Of a stretch of 64,000 nt of DNA, positions 11,291 through 20,780 are shown piece after piece (within the stretch, counting starts at the first letter, position 1; each line of letters starts with the position of its first letter). The position numbers and the translations under genes were made by a program. This DNA comes from Chaenocephalus aceratus (lineage: Eukaryota > Chordata > Actinopteri > Perciformes > Channichthyidae). The stretch spans positions 13,249,456 to 13,313,455 of the forward strand of contig CM043792.1 of the NCBI GenBank assembly GCA_023974075.1. The letters are read 5' to 3'. Below the pieces are notes generated by a model that was not told the origin of the DNA, searched no databases, and was given only the letters and a program-made list of their open reading frames with translations.

Positions 11291-11640
11291 CAAGCCAAGG
11301 GTACCCCAAATGAGAGGATGTTGAGCAGAGTTAAATAAATGAAAACTAATTCGCTCACGATGTTCCTGATCTATGACTAATACCATGGGCTCAGTGCGAT
11401 GAGTAACTGTACATAAAAGGCGGCCGTCCAAAGCACTAGCCAAGGGCTGATCTAAAAGAACAACCTTTGAGTTTAAACTTTTAGTCAACTCCCAGTCTAA
11501 CAAGCTCTCATCAGCCCCAGAATCGACTAATGCATCCTGAGTCATAGTATTATCACCAAGTTTGATTTGTACATGCATTAATTTTCTGACTGACGAAGTC
11601 ACTCGGCTGACCAGCGTCTTCCTTCCTGCTGATGAGCCTG
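11291..11640 (-). pseudogene. Gypsy 1 aspartic protease
   Basis: A retropepsin-like domain, which cleaves the Gag-Pol polyprotein. The active-site triplet D-S-G-A-D is in frame in A-L-V-D-S-G-A-D-E-S-L-L (about 11505-11540), and D-G-R-L-L-C-T-V-T-H-R-T follows. The frame continues to H-P-L-I-W-G and a degraded G-Y-P-W-L, where the retroposon interrupts it; in gypsy elements this motif leads into reverse transcriptase. No stop lies between the active site and the insertion. Confidence 0.85.
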
Positions 11641-11990
11641 ATCTTTTGCCGAACAGGCTGCCAAAACATGACCCTGCTGACCGCAGTAGAAGCACCGCCG
11701 CTCCCGTAGACGACACTGACGCTCCTCCGGAGTGACTCTGGCTCTTCCGAGCTGCATCTGTTCTTCCGCGGCGATAGGGGGCGCTGGTCGCTCTGGAGAT
11801 GAAATCTGGGAATTCCTCTGCCAAGCATAGTATTCCCTCGGTAATTCCCGTCTGAAAGGTGGAGTGGATACTGTATTCCTTCCTTTTTCCCGCTCTCTAT
11901 CAGCCAGACGTTGATCAACCCGGATAGCCATGGCGATGAGCGAGTCCACATCTTCAGGCAGCTGTAATGGAGCCAACTGATCCTTTATGG
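11599..11990 (-). pseudogene. Gypsy 1 gag, nucleocapsid part with zinc knuckle
   Basis: Contains one CCHC zinc knuckle, C-F-Y-C-G-Q-Q-G-H-V-L-A-A-C (spacing C-X2-C-X4-H-X4-C), at about 11650-11691, preceded by a basic stretch. It binds the element RNA for packaging. The frame runs from the hAT insertion point at 11990. Its N-terminal continuation lies on the other side of the hAT, at 13025-13455. Confidence 0.88.
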
Positions 11991-13016
11991 CAGGGGTGGG
12001 GAACCTCCGGCCCCCGGGCCGTATACGGCCCGCGAGACAATTTGGTACGGCCCTCGAGGTAATTTATAAACACACGCAAAAAAGAAAAAAAATCTAGAAA
12101 TCTAGACCGCAAAAAAATTAAACAAGTGAGTGCCTGTTTTTCCTGGCCACGGTCAGGGTCCGTGAACACAACACGAGCCTAACGTGTCATCACGTGGTAT
12201 ATGTCTCGTCTGACAGAAGTGCAGTTCTGACGGAGATCACCAGAACGTGGCTCGGCACTTCAGAAAAGGAGCCGTACACATGCCACATGCCGCAGTGTCT
12301 TTAGTTGAAAGCCCAGTGGCGATCTGTTCATCTGTCATACTGATCATACAGTCAATAACTTTGTTGTTATTAGCATCTGGTTAGCTAGCTATGCTAACGA
12401 ATATAAGAAGCTTTTTCTACAACAAGTGAGGTCAAGGCACATCTTTATATGATCGTTATAGTTATAAAAAAATAAGAGAATAAAGTAAACAGGTATAAAA
12501 TACTATATGACAGTAAAAAAAAAGTTGTTATTAATAAACAAGAATACAGTTTGAAAGGGGAGTGATTTGTAAAATATCCATAAAGAAAAAGTAAATCTGC
12601 TTACAGTTCTGTTTCATATGGGTGTTGAGAGATTATCCATAGATCTCTTAATGTTGCTCTCAAAGTGCATCAGATTGATGCTTTTAACTTCAACATTTAA
12701 AAAAAAATCTTCCCGGGAGGAGGTTAGGTCTCCCCCCCCACTTAAATCATGTCCACATGGATAGGAAACTAAATACATTTGCACATCTTTCTGTTTTGGT
12801 GGTCATGCCACAACCGTGCACGTGCATGCATACGTGAGTCATGGTAAGATATCTGGATTCAGAGGTTGCTCTTTCTTTGCACAGCATGAAAGAAAGAAGA
12901 AATAAATGGGCTGTGATTTTAGTTTTTTTAAGCAGAGGTCAATAATTTGTACGGCCCTCGGAGGATGTTGAAAAAATGTAAATGGCCCTTGAGAGGAAAA
13001 AGGTTCCCCACCCCTG
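11991..13016. mobile_element. hAT (Charlie-like) non-autonomous transposon
   Basis: The ends are CAGGGGTGGGGAACCT and its inverse AGGTTCCCCACCCCTG. An exact 8-bp target duplication CTTTATGG flanks it (11983-11990 and 13017-13024). Subterminal GGCCC/ACGGCCCTCG motifs match Charlie-type hATs. The 1026 bp hold no transposase frame. It splits gag of gypsy 1 in phase with the surrounding codons. Confidence 0.95.
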
Positions 13017-13024
13017 CTTTATGG

Positions 13025-13455
13025 GATCCGCTAACCCATGCAGGAAAGCATCAAAGAGAGCCGCTGAGTTCCACCCACTCTCCGGTGCCAAAAGTACGGA
13101 AATCGATTGCGTAATCCGCCACTCTCCTCTGCCGCTGCGTAATGTTCACCAGGGCTCTCGCTGACTCTCTCTCGGGTGATGTCTGATCAAATATATTGCT
13201 CATGGTATCCAAGAACAGTCTTAATGACTGACAAACAGGCGAGTCCCGGGACCACTCCGCTGTTGCCCAGGCTTCCGCTTTACCCGTCAGATGAGACACA
13301 ATAAAAGCTACCTTAGCTTGATCGGTGGGAAATGCTGTGGGCTGGTGTTTGAAGTGGAGATCGCACTGCGCCAGGAAGCGACAACAGTTTTCCAGACTCT
13401 CCGGAGAATTTCTCTGGCGAAGCGAGGCGGATCGTAGGCGAATGCATGGGTACTT
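13025..13455 (-). pseudogene. Gypsy 1 gag, capsid part
   Basis: Minus-strand coding sequence with the retrotransposon gag features P-E-K-F-S-G-E-S-G near its start (13400 region) and T-G-K-A-E-A-W-A-T-A-E-W in the middle, typical of fish gypsy Gag. The frame is shifted at least once between 13300 and 13430. It is bounded by LARD copy 1 on the high-coordinate side and by the hAT on the low side. Gag would form the virus-like particle. Confidence 0.8.
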
Positions 13456-13456
13456 C

Positions 13457-13879
13457 TGTCAAGATCTGTCTGTGTTGTGTTTTGTCTTGTCTAGATCTGT
13501 CTTTGGTTTTCTGTCTGCGTTGTGTCTTGTCTAGAGCTGTCTTTGGTTTTCTGTCTGCGTTGTGTTTTGTCTTGTTTAGATCTGTCTGTGGTTCCCTGTC
13601 AGTTTCCCTGGTGTGTCTAATTTACCCGATTGTGTTCACCTGGTGTCCCTGTGTTTTCTCCTCCCTCCTCACCTGTGTCTTGTTTGTTTGATTAGTCTTT
13701 TGTGTATTTAAGTTCTGGTTTCTCTGTCTGTCTTTGTCGGTTCGTCTTGTGTAATGACTTGGTCTGCGGTGAGTGTTCTGTTCAGTCTTTGTTTATTGTT
13801 TAGCCTTGAAATAAAGGAGTTATTTTTGACGCTTTAATCTGCATTTCGGTCCTGCTTCCTGCACACACCGTAACTTTAC
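13457..13879 (+). repeat. LARD copy 1 5' LTR
   Basis: Starts TGTCAAGATC and ends near CCGTAACTTTAC, directly before the primer site. It shares layout with the copy 2 LTR: repeated TGTCTTGTC-type pyrimidine-rich start, ATTACCCGATTGTGTTCACC-like block (partial here), TATTTAA at 13705-13711, a poly(A) signal AATAAA near 13811, and a GGTCCTGCTTCCT motif near the end. The 3' LTR is missing. Confidence 0.8.
13705..13745 (+). promoter_or_regulatory. LARD 1 TATA box and self-priming R motif
   Basis: TATTTAA at 13705-13711 is followed 34 nt later by GGTTCGT (13739-13745). Its exact complement ACGAACC lies just inside the LTR at 13878-13884, the primer position. It is weaker than in the other elements (7 nt) but at the same relative place. 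Confidence 0.5.
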
Positions 13880-13894
13880 GAACCAATCTGAGAT

Positions 13895-16440
13895 ATGGGC
13901 CCAGCAAATCCGTTTGAGCAGGAACTATTGGATTTTACCTTTTCTTTGTCTGTCTGCGCTCATCGATGGATAGGAGCGGTCAGGGTTCAGCAGCGAGAGG
14001 CTGCTCAGGCTGAGGCACACCAGATGGCTATGGAGAAGCCAGGTTTAGTGAAGTTCTTACCTGGCTGGATTTTGGACTTCCTCTCGGTGTGTGATACCCG
14101 GCCTGCTAGCCCCAGGCATGCTAGTACCCTGCCTCCCAACCTGGCGCCGTACGCCTCGGTGTGTTCCGTCTGGAGTCGGCCTCTGCTTCTTCCCCAGTTC
14201 CTGCTCCTGTCCAGGAGCCATTCTCGTCTGGCTTTTGGTGGTCCACGGAGCCTCCAAAAGGCTCATAAGAGAAGGAGTCGCAGGTCCAGGCTAGCAGCCC
14301 TAGCCCCGGAGGCCATGCTTTGGGCTCCAGTTCTGGCCCCAGCAGCCATGGTTCCAGCCCCAGTTCTGGCCCCAGCAGCCATGGTTCCGGCCCCAGTTCT
14401 GGCCCAGCAGCTATGGTTCCGCCTCCAGTACCGGCCCTAGCAGTCATGGTCCCGACTCCGGCTCCTCGTCTCCTGCTGGCTCTCCAGCCAACGCCATCCC
14501 CGTGTCCTGTCGGCGTGCCGGCCGACTCCAGCACCTCGTCTCCTGTTGGCTCTCCAGCCAACACCAGCTCCCCGAGTCCTGTCGGCGTACCGGCCGACTC
14601 CAGCACCTCGTCTCTTATGGGCTCTCCAGCCAACGCCAGCTCGCCGTGTCCTGTCGGCGTACCGACCGACACAAGTTCCCTCTCAAGTCCCCTCTCAAGT
14701 TCCTACCCGAGTCCCCTCTCAAGTTCCTACCCGAGTCCCCTCTCAAGTTCCTACCCGAGTCCCCTCTCGAGTTTCCTCTCAAGTCCCCTCTCGAGTCTTC
14801 TCTCGAGTTCCCTCTCGAGTTCCCTCTCGAGTCTCCTCTTGAGTTCCCTCTCGAGTCTCCTCTTGAGTTCCCTCTCAAGTTTCCTCTCCAGTTCCTTCTC
14901 AAGTCCCCTCTCAAGTCTCCTTTCGAGTTCCCTCTCAAGCCCTCTCTCTCTCTCGAGTTCCCTATCGAGTCCCCTCTCAAGTCACCTCTCAAGTTACCTC
15001 TGAAGTCCCCTCGAGTCTCCTCTCGAGTTCCCTCTCAAGTCACCTCTCGAGTTCCCTCTCAAGTCCCCTCTCGAGTCTCCTCTCGAGTTCCCTCTCGAAA
15101 TTCCACTCAAGTCACCTCTCAAGTCAACTCTCAAGTTTCCTCTCGAGTCCCCTCTCAAGTCTCCTCTTGAGTTCCCTCTCAAGTCTCCTCTTGAGTTCCC
15201 TCTCAAGTCACCTCTCGAGTTCCCTCTCAAGTCCCCTCTCGAGTCTCCTCTCGAGTTCCCTCTCAAGCCCTCTCTCTCGAGTCACCTCTCGAGTTCCCAC
15301 TCAAGTCCCTACTCCATGTCCTGTGCCGTTGGAGGCCCTGCCGACTACTCTTCTGCCGGGGGTCCTGCCAACACTGTGTCCTGTCCCGTTGGAGGCCCCG
15401 CCAACTACTCTTCTGCCGGGGGTCCTGCCAACCCTAAGTCCTGTGCCGTTGGAGGCCCCGCCGACTACTCTCCTGCCGGGGGTCCTGCCAACACTGTGTC
15501 CTGTCCCATTGGAGGCCCCGCCGACTACTCTTCTGCCGGGGGTCCTGCCAACCCCATGTCCTGTGCCGTTGGAGGTCCCGCAGACTGCTCTTCTGCCGGG
15601 GGTCCTGCCAACCCTATGTCCTGTACCGTTGGAGGTTCCGCTGGGGGTCCTGCCAACCCTTTGTCCTGTCCCGTTGGGGGTCCCGCCGACTACTCTCCTG
15701 CCAGGGGTCCTGCGAACCCTATGTCCTGTCCCGTTGGGGGTCCCGCTGACTACTCTCCTGCCGGGGGTCCTGCCAACCCTGTGTCCCATGCCATTGGAGT
15801 TTCGCTGGGGGTCCTGCCAGACCTATGTTCTGTTCCGTTGGAGGTCCCGCCGACTACTCTTCTACCGGGGGTCCTGCCAATCCCTTGTCCTGTTCCGTTG
15901 GAGGTCCCGCCGACTACTCTTCTACCGGGGGTCCTGCCAACTCTATGTCCCGTGCCTTTGGAGGTTCCGCTGGGGATCCTGCCAGCTCTATGTCCAGTCC
16001 AGTTGGAGGCCCCGCCATCACCTGTCCTGCTGGGGGTACTGCCAACCCCTTGTCCAGTTCCGTTGGAGGCCCCGCCATCATCTGTCTCGCCGGGGGTGCT
16101 GCCAACTCCTGATCCTCTTCCGTGGGGGATCCTGCCGAAGCCTGTCCCACCGGCTCCGGTTCCTGTTTGGCCGACACCGGGTCCTGCCCGGCCTCCGGAG
16201 CTGTTTGGCCTTCGCCCCACCCTGAACTCTGCCTTGCCCCCGGGCCGTCCGCCCGAGTCCCCCTTTTTGAACTTTGCCTTGCCCCCGGGCCGTCCACCCG
16301 AGTCCCCCTTTTTGAACTCTGCCTTGCCCCCGGGTCGTCCACCCGAGACCCCTTCCTTGATCTCTACCTTGCCCCCGGGCCGTCCGCCCGAGACCCCTTC
16401 CGGGTACTCCGCTGTCAGCCCAAGCCCGTCCTCCAGACCC
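13895..16440 (+). pseudogene. LARD copy 1 ORF: conserved N-module plus tandem repeats, frameshifted
   Basis: I do not recognise the function. The ATG at 13895 opens a module of about 70 residues that clearly matches copy 2 (shared A-M-E-K-P-x-L-V-x-F-L-P-x-W and a W-near-start helix-like region). Then come P-A-A-M-V-P-A-P-V repeats (about 14310-14450), a frameshift near 14404 (one C lost), S-P-L-S-S-type repeats from CTCTCGAGT units (14680-15300), and about eleven 60-bp units (15314-15990) giving 20-residue repeats around P-V-P-L-E-x-P-P-T-T-L-L-P-G-V. Last comes P-G-R-P-P-E repeats (16230-16410). No zinc knuckle, protease or polymerase motif is present. It may be Gag-like in role, which is inference only. 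Confidence 0.65.
14680..15990 (+). repeat. LARD 1 minisatellite arrays
   Basis: Two arrays in sequence: short CTCTCGAGTTCC/CTCTCAAGTCCC units at 14680-15300, and 60-bp units containing GGTCCTGCCAACCC and GTTGGAGGTCCCGCC at 15314-15990. Unit length is a multiple of three, so all frames on both strands stay open for hundreds of codons. Confidence 0.9.
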
Positions 16441-16470
16441 CCTCCACCCACCCTGTTGGCCTTAGTTTTG

Positions 16471-17214
16471 TAACACCAAGATTCCTTACAGTCTCACTGG
16501 AGGCCAAATTAATGCGATCCATTGTTAGTATATCTTTAGATAATTTGTTTCGTAGATTCTTCGGGCCAAGTACAATAACTTCAGTTTTGGTGGTCTTAAC
16601 ATCAAAAAATGTAAGGTCATCCACGTTTTTATGTCCTTGAGGCAGTCTTGAATTGTATTTAGATGATTAATTTCATCAGGCTTGATTGATAAATATAGTT
16701 GAGTATCATCCGCATAACAATGAAAGTTTACAGAATGATTCCTTATAATATTGCCTAACGGAAGCATATATAATGTGAACAAAATAGGTCCGAGCACTGA
16801 GCCCTGTGGCACTCCATGGCTAACTTTGGTTTGCGTGGAAGATTCATCGTTAACACGTACAAACTGAGAGCGTTCAGATAGATAGGACCTAAACCAGCCT
16901 AAAGCAGTTCCCTGTATGCCAACTAAGTGCTCTAATCTTTGCAATAGGATATAATGGTCGATAGTATCAAATGCAGCACTGAGATCGAGCAAAACAAGAA
17001 TAGAGACATGTCCCTTGTCTGAGGCTATTGGAATGTCATTTGTGACTTTAACCAGAGCTGTCTCTGTGCTATGATGCGTTCTAAAGCCAGACTGAAAATC
17101 TTCAAATAAATCATTGTTTTTTAAGTAATCACACAGCTGTTTTGCGACCGCTTTCTCAATAATTTTTGAGAGGAACGGAAGATTAGAAATAGGTCTATAG
17201 TTGGCTAAAACCTC
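16471..17214 (-). pseudogene. L2-type LINE reverse transcriptase fragment
   Basis: Minus-strand polymerase domain of a fish L2 [14 protein letters not shown] near the start (17190 region), S-A-A-F-D-T-I-D-H in motif [12 protein letters not shown] in motif B and C-Y-A-D-D-T-Q-L-Y in motif C (16700-16720 region). The fragment is cut at both ends: 5' at 17214 against gypsy gag, and 3' at about 16471 inside the post-palm region (L-G-V), where LARD 1 sequence starts. A frameshift follows the YADD region (near 16620). Endonuclease and 3' tail are absent. Confidence 0.88.
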
Positions 17215-17310
17215 TACTTGAACGGGGATATCAGCAGACCCGACCCCCGCTGGACCGGAAAACTCTGCCGCAGGAACACCAGGATTTGCCACGAGGTGAG
17301 TGAGTATGTC
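17215..17310 (-). pseudogene. Gypsy 1 gag, piece between L2 and the solo LTR
   Basis: A short in-frame stretch of N-terminal gag on the minus strand ([15 protein letters not shown]). It continues from the gag start across the solo LTR and on to 13455 across the chimera, which shows that all these insertions hit one gene. Confidence 0.7.
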
Positions 17311-17315
17311 ACGCA

Positions 17316-17776
17316 TGTTGGGGAATATTTTCCAAGGCCAATAACTTTGACCCAGTTTATCAGTTCAAACTGTCCTGACTGAGCACACGCACCTCGTAAC
17401 CTTGGCTGCTGTGCTCTCAGTGTTCTGTCTCCCTGTTCCTGCCTGTTGGCGTCAGCTGATAGAGGTGTTATGATTCTATGTTCCTGCCTGTTGACGTCAG
17501 CTGATAGGTGTTATGGTTTTATCTTGTTATGCAGCATGTTGATGATGCTCTCGGAACTAGCTAAATACATGGGTCTGGGGTAGAGTTCTTCAGAATTGAC
17601 GTGGCAACTCTACCGTGCAGTCAGATCGTAACTGCTGTGACTTGTGATGTGAATTCTCCGGCCGAAGCTCCAAATAAACCATCAGTGTTTGACATCAAAG
17701 CTCCTGCTCTTCCCGTGTCTCTTTCCTGAGTCGGTGACTCCCACTGCATTGCTGCTACACAGAAGTTTCCCTTACA
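17316..17776 (+). mobile_element. Solo LTR (unrelated LTR element)
   Basis: 461 bp starting TGTTGGGGAATA and ending CCCTTACA, flanked by the exact 5-bp duplication ACGCA (17311-17315 and 17777-17781). A poly(A) signal AATAAA sits near 17672 on the + strand. No internal genes remain, as expected after recombination between two LTRs. The family could be BEL/Pao or an endogenous-retrovirus-like group; I cannot decide. Confidence 0.85.
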
Positions 17777-17950
17777 ACGCATCTTCCCAGCCAGTAGGTT
17801 TATTTCCGTTGACACAGTAGCTTGAAAGTTGTCTTGACGAGCATTTCAATCCTGGACCCCTTGGTTAATTGCTGACAGCTGTCCCTCATGTTGGTGAAGG
17901 AGTGTACCCTGCGTGTACCCTGCGCCTGCATCGGAATCGGCTGAGTCCAT
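17777..17950 (-). pseudogene. Gypsy 1 gag N-terminus
   Basis: The ATG at 17948-17950 (minus strand) follows the primer site by about 20 nt and starts M-D-S-A-D-S-D-A-G. An in-frame stop occurs about 35 codons in, then V-S-T-E-I-N-L-L-A-G-K-M-R leads to the solo LTR. The start is chosen because it is the first ATG after the LTR and primer site. Confidence 0.75.
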
Positions 17951-17958
17951 GTTGTTAG

Positions 17959-17970
17959 GTTGGTTCGTTC
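17959..17970 (-). promoter_or_regulatory. Gypsy 1 primer-binding site (self-priming type)
   Basis: Directly inside the 5' LTR the minus strand reads GAACGAACCAACC. It does not begin with TGG, as a tRNA primer site should. Ten bases (ACGAACCAAC, 17959-17968) are exactly complementary to the LTR segment at 18164-18173, near the predicted transcript start. Confidence 0.7.
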
Positions 17971-18401
17971 TGACACGATGGGCTCATAAGAACTCAGATG
18001 CTCGATTCCGTTGCTTTGTAATATTCTTTATTTTAAAGAATTCAAAGCTTTTCAATAATAAAATCTAGGATCTACTAGGACTCTCCATAGAATCACTAGG
18101 TTCGACTAGGTAATGCAAAAACAGGTCTCTGGTAAACAGGCATGGATATGACGAAAAGACCAGACGAACCAACACAAGACAAAGGGAGAGAAAGACTATA
18201 TACAGTATACACACACACATTAGGTAATGGGGCACAGGTGGACACAATCAGGGGCGGGAACAACAATCAGTCTAACAGGTGACACACGGACAGGAAGTGC
18301 AGATACCTGGAAAGAGAGGGTAGAGTCATTAACATAATAAGACAGATGGACAAACACTAAAAACACAACAACTAACAGGATACTAGCGCTAAAACCTTAC
18401 A
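17971..18401 (-). repeat. Gypsy 1 5' LTR
   Basis: 431 bp, minus strand from TGTAAGGTTTTAGCGC to CATCGTGTCA. A TATATA box lies at 18197-18202 and the self-priming motif GTTGGTTCGT (minus strand) at 18164-18173, 29 nt downstream. A poly(A)-like AATATTCTTTATTTT context lies near 18030. Confidence 0.93.
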
Positions 18402-18437
18402 AACTGAAGAACTCCAATTTAGTGTTTTCACAAAAAC

Positions 18438-18845
18438 TTAAACATTTATTGTTATTTTTTTTTTAACAAGCTCTGAAATTAAATTAACAAGTCGCTCATT
18501 TTGCTCATAGAGTGCTGCATCACGGGCCTCGTCCTTCTCTGCCTGCTTTTTCAGGAAGGCCAAAACGCTGCTTCTTCGCCTTGGCCTTTTAGTTGGTGGT
18601 TGGGAGCTAGTGGAGGGCACGGGCTCCTCCTCACTGCTGAGGGAAACTTGGGAAGGCCCTTCTTCAGCAGAGGTGGAGGCCTCAGCAGCAGTCTGGCCAT
18701 GGCTTGACAACGGGCATGAGGCAACTAGGGTGGGAGGCTGAATTGATGGCCTTCCCCCAATTGCCTCATGCATAGCCTCAAACTATGGCCAGGTAGCTGC
18801 TGAGGCTTCTCCCCCATCTGTTCCTGTCCCAATTGGGGGATTCTT
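18438..18845 (-). pseudogene. Harbinger Myb/SANT-like DNA-binding ORF, C-terminal part
   Basis: The minus-strand frame (stop near 18438, open upward to about 18845 with one in-frame TAG near 18783) has a Ser/Glu-rich linker, a basic P-T-K-R-P-R-R-R patch and a coiled-coil-like tail (L-K-K-Q-A-E-K-D-E-A-R-D-A-A-L-Y). This matches the C-terminus of the Myb/SANT-like proteins that accompany Harbinger transposases and guide them to the element ends. The N-terminal Myb fold is not visible. It points toward the transposase gene at 5508-7004, and the gypsy 1 target site lies between them. The family assignment is moderate. Confidence 0.6.
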
Positions 18846-18904
18846 TAACTCCTATTGACAACACAGATAACAGACTGTTAGTTAAAGGGCAGTGAGGGCA
18901 AAAT

Positions 18905-18965
18905 CACATTACGTTACATTGCATTTAGCTGACGCTTTTATCCAAAGCGACTTACAATAAGTGCA
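18905..18965. repeat. Common teleost dispersed repeat
   Basis: Contains GACGCTTTTATCCAAAGCGA followed by CTTACAATAAGTGC after a TTACATT-rich start, a very common fish repeat block. Its class is not settled from this sequence. Confidence 0.6.
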
Positions 18966-19792
18966 TTCGACCAAGAAGATACAAACTTCAAGAAAACGGA
19001 ATCATATAAGTAAATCACTATGGCACTATCACGTGATGGTCGCAGCGTGAGTAAGCGCATCTCAAGCCTGTCTGTTTGTCGCTGTTAAATTAGCTCTTTA
19101 AAGCTTATGTCATTGATCTTCATGATCTGAACCCATGAACATTTGTATAACATAGTAAAGCGGCTCACTACGGTCTCTGGATTAGTGTCTTTTTTGATGT
19201 TGCAACTATGGAGGGAAACATGTCTCTGCAAACTTGGGACGCGATTCAGCAAATCAAGACCGACATGCTGAGTCACATTGACTCAAAAATGGATCCCATT
19301 CAAAGTAGCTTGAGCAGGATACACAATTCCCTGTCTAGTTTGGGAGACCAGGTCAATTTGTTAGAGCAGTGTGTCGAGGCTAATGAGGACAATGTACTCG
19401 AGTGTGTTGCTCGAGTCAAGCAGCTTGAGAAAGACAACTCCTTCCTAATGTCTAAAGTTGATGACTTGGAGAACCGGAGCCGACGTTCTAACCTTTGCTT
19501 CGTAGGAATCCAGTAGTCCACTGAAGGCAGTGACATTATCGGCTTCATGTCTCGGCTCATCCCGCAGCTCCTGGGGCCAGATGCCTTCCCTACCCTGCCG
19601 ATCATTGAGAGGGCACACCGCTCACCGACTGCCAGGCAAAACTCTTGTGCCAGCAAGATCAGCAGCCATCATGATCGAGCTGCTGAATTTCCAGGGCCCT
19701 TTCTCATTTCTCTAATTCCCCTCCTCGACTCCCCTCCTCGACTCCTATCCTCGATACTTAGTCCCGCCCACAGGAGATATGAGCCGAGGAGG

Positions 19793-20244
19793 CAGGCGCG
19801 GTTCTAGGGGGGGCCAGTGCCTCCCTAACACTGACCTCTGACCCCCCTGTGGCCCCCCTAACAATGAAAAGTTTTTTTTTTTTTTTTTTTTAAATGTATA
19901 TTTTCTGGTACTCAGTTTGCCAAAAACCGCAGGATTTTGTTGCTGTAATGTGAGATTGTGCCGACACCCTTATGTAAAGTAGAGATGTAACTGTTCATTG
20001 CCTTTATTTTTATATAAATATGGTGTTAGTGCAAACATTGCACTATAACTTAAGCTGAAGCTAACTAGAAGATCTATCTGAAATAAATAAGTATACAGAA
20101 ACAAATACCAATAACTGTATTGCATTGTTTTCTTATGCGCAATTACTTCATACTGTCTAGTTCTCTTTTTTCGTCCTGCATTTATTGTGCCCCCCTCAGA
20201 AAATAACTGGCCCCCCCAGTCAAATTGGTCTAGAACCGCCACTG
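19793..20244. mobile_element. hAT MITE (452 bp)
   Basis: Terminal motifs CAGGCGCGGTTCTAG and (inverse) CAGTGGCGGTTCTAG, with an exact 8-bp duplication CGAGGAGG at 19785-19792 and 20245-20252. It contains a 20-bp T run and GGGGGGCCAGT-type subterminal repeats. Non-coding. Confidence 0.88.
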
Positions 20245-20713
20245 CGAGGAGGAGAACCGAGGAGAGAGGAGGGGAAGCAGCAGGCGGTTAGAGAAATGAG
20301 AACTCCTCTCCTCTGAGCGGTCATTTTAAAGAGACGTCCATTAATGATGACAGGAGGTACAGCAGCCCTCTGTCTGATGGACAGATGTGTTCATGACGAC
20401 TTATATATTTACTTTTAATTCATTCACAGTGCGGTATAATGAGACAATAACAGGCTACAGATGCGGACACACACACATATACAGTATATATGTATATAAA
20501 TATATACAATTTCAGAATCAAACAGAGCACTCTCATAATAACGTAACACTATCAGATACTGGATATATCCCCCCCCCCCTCTCCCCTCTATGGTCGCTAC
20601 AATGAGGAAAATAAATTACGAGCCAAAAGTTTGATTTACAAGTATTAAAAGTAAGCAGAGGACACCAAACCAACTGAGACCTGTCTGTCCGCTGAATCTA
20701 CGCACACACTGTA

Positions 20714-20714
<1 letters not shown>

Positions 20715-20758
<44 letters not shown>

Positions 20759-20780
20759 CACCACACACACACACATACGG
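20715..20780. repeat. (CA)n microsatellite
   Basis: About 60 bp of CA dinucleotides with one interruption. Confidence 0.95.

Larger units (their letters stand above)
13456..17214. mobile_element. Chimeric insertion: LARD copy 1 (+) joined to an L2 LINE fragment (-)
   Basis: One block interrupts gag of gypsy 1. Its left part is the 5' LTR and body of the LARD element on the + strand (13457 to about 16470). Its right part is an L2 reverse transcriptase fragment on the - strand (about 16471-17214). Gag codons continue on both outer sides, and TACTT occurs at both edges (13451-13455 and 17215-17219), compatible with a 5-bp target duplication of the whole block. The LARD 3' LTR and the L2 3' end are both missing at the internal junction. 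Confidence 0.75.
7962..18401 (-). mobile_element. Ty3/gypsy LTR retrotransposon 1 with nested insertions
   Basis: The two LTRs (7962-8388 and 17971-18401) are flanked by the 5-bp duplication AACTG (7957-7961 and 18402-18406), so the insertion is intact end to end. Read on the minus strand, the order is LTR, primer site, gag, protease, reverse transcriptase/RNase H, integrase, polypurine tract, LTR. Five later insertions interrupt gag and pol: solo LTR, L2 fragment, LARD copy 1, hAT and LINE-tail retroposon. Without them the element would be about 5 kb. It sits inside the Harbinger element. All genes carry breaks, so it is dead. Confidence 0.93.

Noticed and set aside
15314..15990. CRISPR-like direct repeats
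   Set aside because: The 60-bp units are contiguous without unique spacers and lie in a eukaryotic retroelement; no cas genes exist here.
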